This document shows, piece by piece, positions 1-6,217 of a stretch of 6,276 nt of DNA. The notes below the pieces were generated by a model. That model saw only the letters and a list, made by a program, of their open reading frames with translations, had not been told where the DNA came from and did not search any database. The translations under genes were made by a program, and so were the position numbers. This DNA is from Desulfonema limicola. GTDB lineage: Bacteria > Desulfobacterota > Desulfobacteria > Desulfobacterales > DYRC01. The first letter of the stretch is position 1. The number at the start of each line of letters is the position of its first letter. The stretch spans positions 1 through 6,276 of the forward strand of contig DYRC01000244.1 of assembly GCA_020718925.1 (NCBI GenBank), in the 5' to 3' direction.

Positions 1-282
1 TATGATGAGCGACAGGTCTTGTACAACTGGTACAACGCACTTGCGGCAATGGATAAAAGCCTGTCCGATCAGAAACTCTTTGCAGAGACAAATTTCATGA
101 AAATCGTAAGTGCCAAAGGGGTGGAATGCTCTTATAATTACTATAAGATTACGCCCCAGAAAATTTCGGAGCAGATAGGCATTGTCTTGTTTTCTCTGAT
201 TTTCTATGTAGTTTATACCATGTGGTACGGCTTTTCAATCATGTATATGTTTGAAGGCGCGGGACTGGATATCGGACATTAA
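1..282 (+). CDS. C-terminal end of an unidentified membrane-anchored protein (5' truncated by window edge)
   Basis: The frame is open from the first base and ends at TAA 280-282, so 93 C-terminal residues are visible and the true start lies upstream. An internal TTG at position 19 is in frame but is probably not the start. The first ~57 visible residues are mixed polar and aromatic (YNWYNALAAMDKSL near the start). Residues ~59-84 form one strongly hydrophobic, aromatic-rich stretch (IGIVLFSLIFYVVYTMWYGF and onward) that should span the membrane, followed by a short tail ending GLDIGH. I do not recognise the family. The gene points the same way as the following PEP-synthase-like gene, but a 95-bp repeat-filled spacer separates them, so operon membership is uncertain. 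The coding call is supported by the open frame and coherent membrane segment; the function is unknown. Confidence 0.7.
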   Translation, partial: YDERQVLYNWYNALAAMDKSLSDQKLFAETNFMKIVSAKGVECSYNYYKITPQKISEQIGIVLFSLIFYVVYTMWYGFSIMYMFEGAGLDIGH

Positions 283-295
283 ACCTAACCCCCGA

Positions 296-319
296 CCCCC
301 TTCCCTGAAGGGAAGGGGG
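296..319. repeat. GC-rich perfect hairpin repeat (10-bp stem, TGAA loop)
   Basis: A perfect inverted repeat has arms CCCCCTTCCC (296-305) and GGGAAGGGGG (310-319) around the tetraloop TGAA. It lies 13 bp after the stop of the preceding gene. No T-run follows on either strand, so it is not a classic intrinsic terminator, although it could stall polymerase or protect the 3' end of the upstream mRNA. The sequence resembles the C-rich intergenic hairpin repeats seen in several multi-copy bacterial repeat families; family membership is inference. Confidence 0.75.
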
Positions 320-335
320 AGAGAGCGAAAAAACT

Positions 336-358
336 CCCCTCTCCGTTTCGGGGAGGGG
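336..358. repeat. Second GC-rich hairpin repeat, directly upstream of the next gene
   Basis: Arms 336-345 (CCCCTCTCCG) and 349-358 (CGGGGAGGGG) pair over 10 positions with one T-G wobble around a TTT loop. A further G-rich stretch (361-369) and TTTT (370-373) follow. With the 296-319 hairpin it fills most of the spacer between the two genes. The trailing T-run is short and separated from the stem by 11 bases, so terminator activity is doubtful. A tandem pair of related hairpins is best read as an intergenic repeat element. Confidence 0.65.
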
Positions 359-362
359 CAGG

Positions 363-367
363 GGAGG
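363..367 (+). promoter_or_regulatory. Shine-Dalgarno GGAGG contributed by the repeat block
   Basis: GGAGG sits 10 bases before the ATG at 378, inside the G-rich 3' edge of the intergenic repeat block (361-369). It fixes the start of the 867-residue protein. The C-rich arms upstream (334-344) could pair with this G-run instead of the 349-358 arm, which would hide the ribosome site. That alternative fold is inference. Confidence 0.6.
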
Positions 368-377
368 GGTTTTAACT

Positions 378-2981
378 ATGGTTATACAACTTATCAAAAA
401 TTTTTTTAAAAATCAGAAGAAAAAAGAGCCGCTTCCGGATTGGGACGTGGAAGAGTTGCGCGTTGCATTCAAGGATAGATACCACAATTTCAAGCTGCTG
501 CTCAGTGCAAACAATAAAGCACTTGAAATTATGGCTAATATTGAAAAGGCATTGCAAGGAGATGAACCGTTCGGCATGTCTTTTGTCAAAAGCTGCTGCA
601 TCGGCGTATCGGTCAATGTGTTTCGGCTGATTAAGAATCTGACCGAACTTGCACCGGGCAAATATCAGGAATTATTCGGATATTTTGATGAAATTCAGAA
701 AAAAATTTCAGGCATTCTGGCACAGAAAAAGATAACTCAAGATGATCGGCTGCTTATTCCCTTAAAAGATATTCATGTTGATATGACCGATATGGTCGGC
801 AGCAAAATGGCAAATCTGGGAGAATTGAAAAACAAGGTCAGGCTGAGAGTGCCGCCGGGATTTGTCATTACCGCATACTCGTATCAGCAGTTTTTGGAAT
901 ATAACGATCTTCAGACCGAAATAGACCGCAAGTTCACGACTGCGGATGTCAGCGATATGGAGGAACTATATAGCTTAAGTGCAGACATTCAGCAATTGAT
1001 TATCCGGGCAGAAATTCCTGATGAGATTAAAATAGAAGTGATGGATGCGTGGCACACGATTGAACTTGAAGCCGGTGGTCCGATTACCGTTGCTATCCGC
1101 AGCAGCGCGTTAGGCGAAGATTCTGCCGGAAGCTCTTTTGCAGGTCAGTACCGCTCGGAGTTGAACGTCAGTCAGGATCATGTATTTCATGCCTATAAGC
1201 AGGTACTTGCCAGTAAATATAGTCTTCAGGCAATCACCTATCGCTTGAATCGCGGCTTCAGGGATGAAGATGTTTCAATGTGCGTCGGTGCTTTGGTGAT
1301 GGTGGATGCGGTCTGCGGCGGGGTGATTTATTCCCGGAATCCGGTGAATATCGCCGATGATTCCGTGTTTATCAATTCAGCGTGGGGGCTTCCGAAATCG
1401 GTGGTTGACGGCAGCGTTGACTGCGATCTGATTGTGGTCAGCCGAACCGAGCCGATGGCAATCCTTCGTGAAGATATAAAAAATAAAGAAAATAAATTCG
1501 TATGTTATCCTGAAGAAGGTGTCTGCCGCATTGATCTGACCGGAGAAAGCCGACTGCTGCCATCCATTACGCAGGAGCAGGCTCTTGAACTTGCTGATTT
1601 TGCCGTAATTATTGAAGAATACTACGGTGTTGCACAGGATATCGAATGGGCGATTGATCAGAAGGGAAAAATATATTTTCTGCAATGCCGCCCCTTGCAG
1701 CAGATGGAAAACAGCGCGGTGTATGAAAGCGACTCAATACACGCTGAAAATATTGCTGCTTCCGGGGGCATTACCGCAAGTCCGGGATCGGCGTCAGGTC
1801 AGGTGTTTATTGTCAGCAAAGGCTCGGATGTTTTGGAATTTCCACAAGGCGCGATTCTGGTAACCTCTCAGGCTCTTCCACTCTGGGCATCGCTCCTGAA
1901 TCGGGCTTCCGCAGTGGTTACGGAGCAGGGCGGATTTGCCGGACATCTTGCCAATGTGGCGCGGGAATTTCATGTTCCGGCATTGTTCGGCGTTGAAGGC
2001 ATTACAGAAAAGCTTGTCAACCAAGAGATCATAACGGTTAATGCAAACAGTCTTACGATTTATCGGGGAAGAATCGAGGAAATTTTAAGCCATAGCGCAC
2101 AGAAAAAGCATCTTATGGAAGGCAGCCCCGTATATGAGACGCTCAGACAGGTGAGCCAGCATATCATTCCCTTGTATCTCTTAAACCCGGACGATCCGGA
2201 ATTTAAGCCTGCCAATTGCACCACGTATCACGACATCACGCGATTTGTGCATGAAAAATCCGTGCATGAGATGTTCAACTTCGGCAAAGAACACAATTTT
2301 TCAGAGCGATCCGCCAAGCAGTTATATTACAAAGTTCCCATGCAGTGGTGGATTTTAAATCTTGATGACGGATTTACCGAAGAAATCACCGGAAAATATG
2401 TGAAATTGGAAAATATTGCCTCAATTCCTATGATCGCGTTATGGGAAGGCATTGTGGCAGTTCCCTGGGACGGACCTCCGCCCATTGATGGCAAAGGACT
2501 TGCATCGGTCATGTTTCAGGCTACTACCAACAGGTCGCTGAACACCGGCGTCAAATCCAAATACAGCGACCGAAATTATTTTATGATTTCAAAGCATTAT
2601 TGCAGTTTAAGTTCAAGGCTCGGATTTCATTTTTCGGTATTGGAGGCATTGATCAGTGAGCGCAACAGCGAAAATTACATCAGCTTTCAATTCAAAGGCG
2701 GGGCTGCGGATGTGGAACGCCGGGTGCTGAGGGCGCGATTTGTCGGTGAAATTCTGGAAGAATACGGATTCAGGATTGAGCCGAAAGAAGATGCGATGTT
2801 TTCCCGAATCGAAGGCTATGATGAAGAATTTATGAAACAGCGGCTCAGAGTCGTGGGCTATCTCACCATGCACGCCCGGCAGTTGGATATGATTATGACC
2901 AATCCTGCCAAAGTCAGTTATTATCGGGCAAAACTTCACAAGGATATCCATGACGTCGTCCTCCATATCGGCAAAAACTGA
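378..2981 (+). CDS. PEP-synthase/PPDK-like phosphotransferase: ATP-grasp plus phosphohistidine domain with an unassigned C-terminal domain
   Basis: Predicted cytoplasmic enzyme of 867 residues. Residues 1-~125 are a mostly helical N-terminal region. Residues ~131-441 match the PPDK/PEP-synthase ATP-grasp domain: VGSKMANLGEL (140-150), VPPGFVIT (158-165), IRSSALGEDSAGSSFAGQY (240-258), and QDIEWAID and LQCRP (420-439). Residues ~465-570 are the swivelling PEP-utiliser domain. GGFAGHLANVARE (518-530) places the phosphorylatable histidine at His523, where PPDK has GGxTSH. The PEP/pyruvate-binding TIM barrel expected next is absent. Instead, ~570-867 is unassigned sequence with a conserved-looking core (YFMISKHYCSL at 734-744, FQFKGGAAD at 770-778). 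In this superfamily ATP phosphorylates the histidine and a third domain supplies the acceptor, so an ATP-driven phosphotransferase with unknown acceptor is inferred. The last 32 bp overlap the sensor kinase gene. Calling it PEP synthase would overreach. The start is supported by GGAGG at 363-367. Confidence 0.88.
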   Translation: MVIQLIKNFFKNQKKKEPLPDWDVEELRVAFKDRYHNFKLLLSANNKALEIMANIEKALQGDEPFGMSFVKSCCIGVSVNVFRLIKNLTELAPGKYQELFGYFDEIQKKISGILAQKKITQDDRLLIPLKDIHVDMTDMVGSKMANLGELKNKVRLRVPPGFVITAYSYQQFLEYNDLQTEIDRKFTTADVSDMEELYSLSADIQQLIIRAEIPDEIKIEVMDAWHTIELEAGGPITVAIRSSALGEDSAGSSFAGQYRSELNVSQDHVFHAYKQVLASKYSLQAITYRLNRGFRDEDVSMCVGALVMVDAVCGGVIYSRNPVNIADDSVFINSAWGLPKSVVDGSVDCDLIVVSRTEPMAILREDIKNKENKFVCYPEEGVCRIDLTGESRLLPSITQEQALELADFAVIIEEYYGVAQDIEWAIDQKGKIYFLQCRPLQQMENSAVYESDSIHAENIAASGGITASPGSASGQVFIVSKGSDVLEFPQGAILVTSQALPLWASLLNRASAVVTEQGGFAGHLANVAREFHVPALFGVEGITEKLVNQEIITVNANSLTIYRGRIEEILSHSAQKKHLMEGSPVYETLRQVSQHIIPLYLLNPDDPEFKPANCTTYHDITRFVHEKSVHEMFNFGKEHNFSERSAKQLYYKVPMQWWILNLDDGFTEEITGKYVKLENIASIPMIALWEGIVAVPWDGPPPIDGKGLASVMFQATTNRSLNTGVKSKYSDRNYFMISKHYCSLSSRLGFHFSVLEALISERNSENYISFQFKGGAADVERRVLRARFVGEILEEYGFRIEPKEDAMFSRIEGYDEEFMKQRLRVVGYLTMHARQLDMIMTNPAKVSYYRAKLHKDIHDVVLHIGKN

Positions 2982-4635
2982 CGCGGTTTATGATACGCTT
3001 CAGCGCAGGATGATCTTTATCACGCTGCTGGTGTCGCTTTTACCGCTGCTGGCATTGCTGACGGCGGTGCATTATCATTTTATCCGGGTGTATCAGAATA
3101 AGATTGAAGAGCAGATAGCATATCGCGCAAATGCTCATGCCGAGGCGATGGAGCAGTTTTTAAAAGAGCGTTCCCTGATTCTCGGTGCAATGGCAGATAT
3201 TTACAGTTTGCAGGAAATGACCGGAGAAGACACTCTGGCAAAGATATTTGACATCATCAACCGCCGGGGAGGCGGATTTGCAGACATCGGCATTGTGGAT
3301 GAGTCAGGACAAATCCTTTCCTATATCGGCAATTATGAACTCAAAGGACTTAATCTCATAAAACAGTCATGGTTTGCCAAAGCCCTGCGTCATGGCGAGT
3401 ATGTCAGCGATGTGTTTATGGGCTATCGGCAGATACCCCATTTTATTGTGGCAATCCGGCGACATGAAAACGGAAAAAATCGGATACTGATGGCAACGCT
3501 TGACCCGGATATGTTCGGCAGATTTGTGCGGTCGGCTCAGGTCGGAAAAACCGGAGATGCTTACATTATCAACAGTGAAAGCATTTTTCAAACCCGCCCC
3601 AGATTTGACGGAGAAATTTTATCCGAATCGGATATGGCTCCCAATCTTTTCGGCGGAAGAACCACTGTTATTGAGCGTAAAAACCGGCATGGCAATACGC
3701 TGTTGTATGCGGGAACCCGGCTTAAAGATCATGGCTGGATTCTGATCGTGAGCCAAAACCCGGCTGAAGAAATGGGCGGCGCATTCGGAATACGCAGTCT
3801 GTGGCTCGGTGTTGCCCTTGCCGTATCCATAGGGATTGTCCTGATTACCGTGTTTGTTATCCGCTTTTCGATCCGCCGGCTCAGAGCCAGTGATGCTCAG
3901 ATGAGCGAATTTAACGCCCGTCTGGTACAAGCCGATAAACTGGGCGCGTTGGGCAAAATGGCTGCGGGCGTGGCGCATGAAATCAACAATCCGTTGGCGG
4001 TCATTCTTCAGATGACCGGCTGGATGCGGGATTTGCTTGAAGAAGAAGAATTTAAAGGCAGTGCGAATTTTGAAGAATACCGCGCTTCGCTCAGAAAAAT
4101 TGAGCGGCATGTCGAGCGATCCCGTAAAATTGTACATGATCTGCTGGGCTATACCCGCAGGATGGAACCCCGTGCCGAAGATGTGGATGTCAGTAAAACC
4201 CTGAATCAGACCATCTCGCTGCTGAAAAATTATGCCCTGAGCAACAATATTGAAATTCAGACGGAAATTTCATCTGATCTGCCGATTATTTCAAGCGACA
4301 GCGCACAGTTGCAGCAAATCTTTTTAAATCTCATTTCCAACGCCATTGACGCTGTGGGAAAAAACGGAATGGTTCAGGTTTCTGCCAGTCATTCAGATGA
4401 TTATATTCATATTCAGGTTAAAGATAACGGTCCCTATATTCCCAAAGATCAGCAGGGCAATGTGTTTGATCCGTTTTTCACCGTAAAAGAAAGCGGCAGA
4501 GGCAGCGGCTTGGGATTATGGGTCATTTATGATACGGTTCGTAAAATACGCGGAACCGTGAATGTGGAAAGCCATGTCGGACAATATACCGCATTTACTG
4601 TGAATATTCCCATTATCATCCCCGAAAAAAAATAA
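2950..4635 (+). CDS. Membrane sensor histidine kinase, Cache-type sensor and NtrB-like HisKA/HATPase core
   Basis: Protein of 561 residues. Membrane helices at ~21-43 and ~284-306 bracket a ~240-residue extracytoplasmic domain with Cache/PAS-like features: FADIGIVDESGQILSY (110-125), WFAKAL (141-146), GDAYIINSE (202-210). A short coiled linker (~307-330) without a full HAMP leads to the H-box AAGVAHEINNPL (338-349), phosphoacceptor His343. The ATPase domain shows the N-box NLISNAIDA (460-468), G1 DNGPYIP (492-498), F-box DPFFTVK (507-513) and G2 GRGSGLGL (516-523). The G1 box has Tyr496 where glycine is usual. It should sense a periplasmic ligand and pass phosphate to a response regulator, but none is in the window. 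The gene overlaps the upstream phosphotransferase gene by 32 bp with AAGGA at 2940-2944, implying coupled translation and a shared process. ATG 2950 is preferred over ATG 3010, which would begin right at the first membrane helix. Confidence 0.93.
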   Translation: MTSSSISAKTDAVYDTLQRRMIFITLLVSLLPLLALLTAVHYHFIRVYQNKIEEQIAYRANAHAEAMEQFLKERSLILGAMADIYSLQEMTGEDTLAKIFDIINRRGGGFADIGIVDESGQILSYIGNYELKGLNLIKQSWFAKALRHGEYVSDVFMGYRQIPHFIVAIRRHENGKNRILMATLDPDMFGRFVRSAQVGKTGDAYIINSESIFQTRPRFDGEILSESDMAPNLFGGRTTVIERKNRHGNTLLYAGTRLKDHGWILIVSQNPAEEMGGAFGIRSLWLGVALAVSIGIVLITVFVIRFSIRRLRASDAQMSEFNARLVQADKLGALGKMAAGVAHEINNPLAVILQMTGWMRDLLEEEEFKGSANFEEYRASLRKIERHVERSRKIVHDLLGYTRRMEPRAEDVDVSKTLNQTISLLKNYALSNNIEIQTEISSDLPIISSDSAQLQQIFLNLISNAIDAVGKNGMVQVSASHSDDYIHIQVKDNGPYIPKDQQGNVFDPFFTVKESGRGSGLGLWVIYDTVRKIRGTVNVESHVGQYTAFTVNIPIIIPEKK

Positions 4636-4663
4636 GAAAAACCAAAGAGATTGTGTGCCGGAT

Positions 4664-5419
4664 TCATGCGTTTTTCCGAGTCATCAGGGTGATGAACACA
4701 TCATTCAAATCCGCATCAGAGCGATCCGGAAATTGCGCTTTCACAATCTCATCCGGCTTGCCTGAAATCACAATTCTGCCTTCGTTGATCATCACCAGCC
4801 GATGGCAATGCCGGGCTTCGTCCATATAATGCGTGGTTACAAACACCGTTACAGACTGATGCGTCAATTCTTCAATAAACGCCCAGAATCTCCGCCGGGT
4901 AATCGGATCAACACCGGATGTCGGCTCATCTAAAAAAATAATGCCGGGCTGATGCAGCATGGCACAGCCTAATGCAAGCCGCTGACGCCAGCCCTGCGGC
5001 AGTTCGCGGGTCAGACGATGCCTGAAATCTTTCAACTGCGCCATTTCCAGCACCCATTCTGTGCGATCTTTCCACTGATTTTCAGCAACATTGTAAATAC
5101 CCAGATAAAATCGGATATTTTCAAAGGGCGTCATGTCTTCATAGAGCGAAAATTTCTGAGACATATAGCCGATGCTTTGTTTGATTTCTTCGGATTGGGT
5201 GAAAATATCAAATCCGGCAATATGACCCGATCCGGCAGTGGGCGTGATAATTCCGCAAAGCATTCGGATGGTTGTGGATTTTCCCGCGCCATTGGGTCCC
5301 AGAAATCCGAAAATTTCTCCCCGCCTGACCGAAAAAGAGATTTTATTGACCGCGATAAAGCTGCCGAATCGCTTTTCCAGCGCGTCCACCCGCACAGCTT
5401 CGGAGTCGGTTTTTTTCAT
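4664..5419 (-). CDS. ABC transporter ATP-binding protein, YbhF/YhiH-like (ABC-2 type exporter ATPase)
   Basis: Protein of 251 residues, full length for one nucleotide-binding domain. Walker A is GPNGAGKST (41-49), Q-loop Gln88 (GYMSQKF), Walker B with D-loop IIFLDEPTSGVD (160-171), and H-loop His197 (TTHYMDEA). The signature reads LPQGWRQRLALG (140-151) rather than LSGGQ, a variant familiar from the YbhF/YhiH group of drug or multicomponent efflux ATPases. It should bind the cytoplasmic face of an ABC-2 permease and drive export. Such genes usually sit with a HlyD-like fusion protein and two permeases, but downstream the gene runs into the convergent kinase gene after 28 bp, and upstream is a cassette array. 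It therefore appears isolated; partners must be encoded elsewhere or are lost. GAAGGAAG at 5427-5434 on the minus strand, 7 bases before ATG 5419, supports the start. The substrate cannot be told. Confidence 0.92.
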   Translation of the reverse strand: MKKTDSEAVRVDALEKRFGSFIAVNKISFSVRRGEIFGFLGPNGAGKSTTIRMLCGIITPTAGSGHIAGFDIFTQSEEIKQSIGYMSQKFSLYEDMTPFENIRFYLGIYNVAENQWKDRTEWVLEMAQLKDFRHRLTRELPQGWRQRLALGCAMLHQPGIIFLDEPTSGVDPITRRRFWAFIEELTHQSVTVFVTTHYMDEARHCHRLVMINEGRIVISGKPDEIVKAQFPDRSDADLNDVFITLMTRKNA

Positions 5420-5422
5420 AGT

Positions 5423-5482
5423 TTAACTTCCTTCTGATGGCAGACAAGGTACAGAGGCAGCCCCGCAATGCCATTAAGTTAA
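5423..5482 (-). promoter_or_regulatory. Long interrupted hairpin in the leader of the ABC ATPase gene
   Basis: TTAACTT (5423-5429) pairs with AAGTTAA (5476-5482), and ATGGCA (5437-5442) pairs with TGCCAT (5469-5474). The two stems are separated by 7 unpaired bases on one side (5430-5436) and 1 on the other, with a 26-base apical loop. In the leftward transcript the Shine-Dalgarno GAAGGAAG (5427-5434) lies partly in the outer stem and partly in the bulge, so folding could limit translation of the ABC gene. GTTTAAC (5421-5427) and GTTAAGA (5478-5484) also look like integron R boxes, so a degenerate attC is an alternative. The pairing is seen; the function is inferred. Confidence 0.35.
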
Positions 5483-5565
5483 GAAATTGTCTGTTATAAA
5501 TGAGTCTGAGAAGACGTGGGAGTTCGGGCAGTTTGTCGGAGCGTGCGCGGAATCGGACATCGGAA

Positions 5566-5614
5566 TTATAACAACAAGTTAAGCGGCTCCGTCCGCTGCA
5601 ACAATGGGTTAGGA
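5566..5614 (+). repeat. attC-like recombination site 1 (left edge of toxin-antitoxin cassette)
   Basis: This is a 49-bp imperfect palindrome with attC architecture. The outer boxes are TTATAAC (5566-5572) and GTTAGGA (5608-5614), where TAAC pairs with GTTA. Unpaired spacers come next. The inner arms are GTTAAGCGG (5578-5586) and CCGCTGCAAC (5593-5602), which pair except for one extra base on the right arm. The loop is short (CTCCGT). The extra unpaired base is what integron integrases use to recognise the folded strand (established for attC). Ends and layout match site 2 at 6219. Expected cleavage is between G5608 and T5609. The last base of GTTAGGA departs from the GTTRRRY consensus. Confidence 0.7.
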
Positions 5615-5620
5615 AATTAT

Positions 5621-5872
5621 TCAAACAGTTTGTGCTTCGACATATTTATCAAGTATTTTTTTTATCATCTGCTGATACGGGATACCTGATTTTCTGGCAT
5701 TTTCTTTAAAAAAATTTACAATAGGCAAACTCAGATTTATTGTTATTCTGACCGACTGCTCTTTCAATACCAATTTGTCCGGTGAAGGCAAAAAATCATC
5801 AATTATTTCTGATAACTCAATTGCTTCAGCTATTTCTATAGGAGCATTTTTATAATCTGTTTTCCGCTTCAT
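5621..5872 (-). CDS. BrnA/CopG-like ribbon-helix-helix antitoxin
   Basis: Protein of 83 residues. The N-terminal half (1-~38) is acidic and helical (IEIAEAIELSEIIDDF at 12-27). The C-terminal half has the ribbon-helix-helix pattern: strand VRITINLS (41-48), helix ~50-62 (IVNFFKENARKSG), then GIPYQQMIKKILDKYV (63-78). This form is typical of antitoxins paired with BrnT (DUF497) toxins, which bind toxin and repress their shared promoter. The start overlaps the restored toxin frame by 23 bp, and GGAAGGA (5889-5883 on the minus strand) lies 10 bases upstream, so it does not depend on the toxin start. The gene is intact although the toxin frame is broken. The family call is firm; the exact BrnA subfamily is less so. 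Confidence 0.85.
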   Translation of the reverse strand: MKRKTDYKNAPIEIAEAIELSEIIDDFLPSPDKLVLKEQSVRITINLSLPIVNFFKENARKSGIPYQQMIKKILDKYVEAQTV

Positions 5873-6129
5873 ATTTTTTCAGTCCTTCCCGCCATTTACC
5901 TGCGCCGAATATTCTTATATTTTTGTCTCTGACAGTGAATCTGACTGTTATTATTTCGTTATCAATCTGCCCGAAACAGAAATACCTCTTTTCTATTTTC
6001 ATCACTATGCTTTATATCATCAGCGATGATTCGGTAATTATCAAGAAACGCTCTTTGGGCAAATTCAAATGATATGCCATGCTTTCTTATGTTTTCCAGA
6101 TTTTTATGGTCATCCCATTCAAATTTCAT
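5850..6129 (-). pseudogene. brnT: BrnT-family (DUF497) toxin, frameshifted
   Basis: From ATG 6129 the frame reads MKFEWDDHKNLENIRKHGIS and on to DENRK, the classic BrnT/DUF497 N-terminus, then derails and stops at TGA 5964-5962 after 55 residues. Moving one base forward at about 5991-5988 restores the family: RYFCFGQIDNEIITVRF, then NIRIFGAGKWREG, ending AENRL at TAA 5852-5850. Dropping one A from the AAAA tract gives ENRKRYFCFG, a seamless join and a normal length of about 92 residues. BrnT toxins are ribonuclease-fold proteins that block translation and are neutralised by BrnA. The truncated product lacks the C-terminal half and should be inactive. The shift may be real decay or a homopolymer sequence error. 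No strong Shine-Dalgarno precedes ATG 6129, but an ATGA overlap with a tiny leader frame could couple its translation. Confidence 0.8.
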
Positions 6130-6161
6130 GCAACTTCAAACTCACAGAAATCGCTTATCAT
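6126..6161 (-). other. Eleven-codon leader frame overlapping the toxin start (ATGA)
   Basis: ATG 6161 opens the short frame MISDFCEFEVA, whose TGA (6128-6126) shares bases with the toxin ATG (6129-6127). AGGA lies 4 bases before its start. An in-frame TAA lies directly upstream at 6164-6162, so it is not the tail of a longer gene in this frame. It may couple ribosomes onto the toxin start, which lacks a good Shine-Dalgarno of its own. Expression is unproven. Confidence 0.2.
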
Positions 6162-6204
6162 TTATCCTAACGCCAGAGTTAGATTGATTAAATAATGTAC
6201 CCAT
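6142..6204 (-). CDS. Possible 20-residue leader peptide with a strong ribosome binding site
   Basis: ATG 6204 is preceded by AAAAAAGGAG (6220-6211), 6 bases upstream, and opens the frame MGTLFNQSNSGVRINDKRFL, stopping at TGA 6144-6142, 12 bases before the toxin ATG. Its ribosome site is by far the strongest in the toxin-antitoxin leader. It could be a leader peptide, a remnant of an earlier cassette gene, or chance. No family is recognised. Confidence 0.25.
   Translation of the reverse strand: MGTLFNQSNSGVRINDKRFL
6165..6183. repeat. Short R-box-like inverted repeat in the toxin leader
   Basis: TCCTAAC (6165-6171) and GTTAGA (6178-6183) form an inverted pair (CTAAC/GTTAG, 5 bp) around GCCAGA. 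The words match the outer boxes of the nearby attC-like sites, but no inner stem is present. It may be a collapsed attC, an operator half-site pair for the antitoxin, or chance. Confidence 0.25.
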
Positions 6205-6217
6205 CTGTTTCTCCTTT

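Noticed and set aside
296..358. Intrinsic terminators at the two GC-rich hairpins
   Set aside because: Neither stem is directly followed by a T-run on either strand. They are better described as repeat hairpins.
3619..4137. Minus-strand frame of 172 codons inside the histidine kinase gene
   Set aside because: It is the shadow of the linker and H-box region of the kinase, whose motifs are unmistakable on the plus strand.
4636..4676. Bidirectional terminator between the convergent kinase and ABC genes
   Set aside because: Only a 7-bp GAAAAAC/GTTTTTC pair with a 27-base loop is present, too weak and AT-rich to call.
5018..5437. Open frame of 139 codons on the plus strand
   Set aside because: It lies antisense to the ABC ATPase, whose Walker A, signature, Walker B and H-loop motifs prove the minus strand codes.
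5343..5624. Minus-strand frame of 93 codons across the ABC leader and attC-like site 1
   Set aside because: It overlaps the ABC N-terminus in another frame and the recombination site, shows no domain pattern and has no clear ribosome site.
5981..6000. Programmed ribosomal frameshift in the toxin
   Set aside because: The needed shift is +1, with no -1 slippery heptamer, no rare-codon stall and no clear downstream structure. A one-base change in the A-run explains it more simply.
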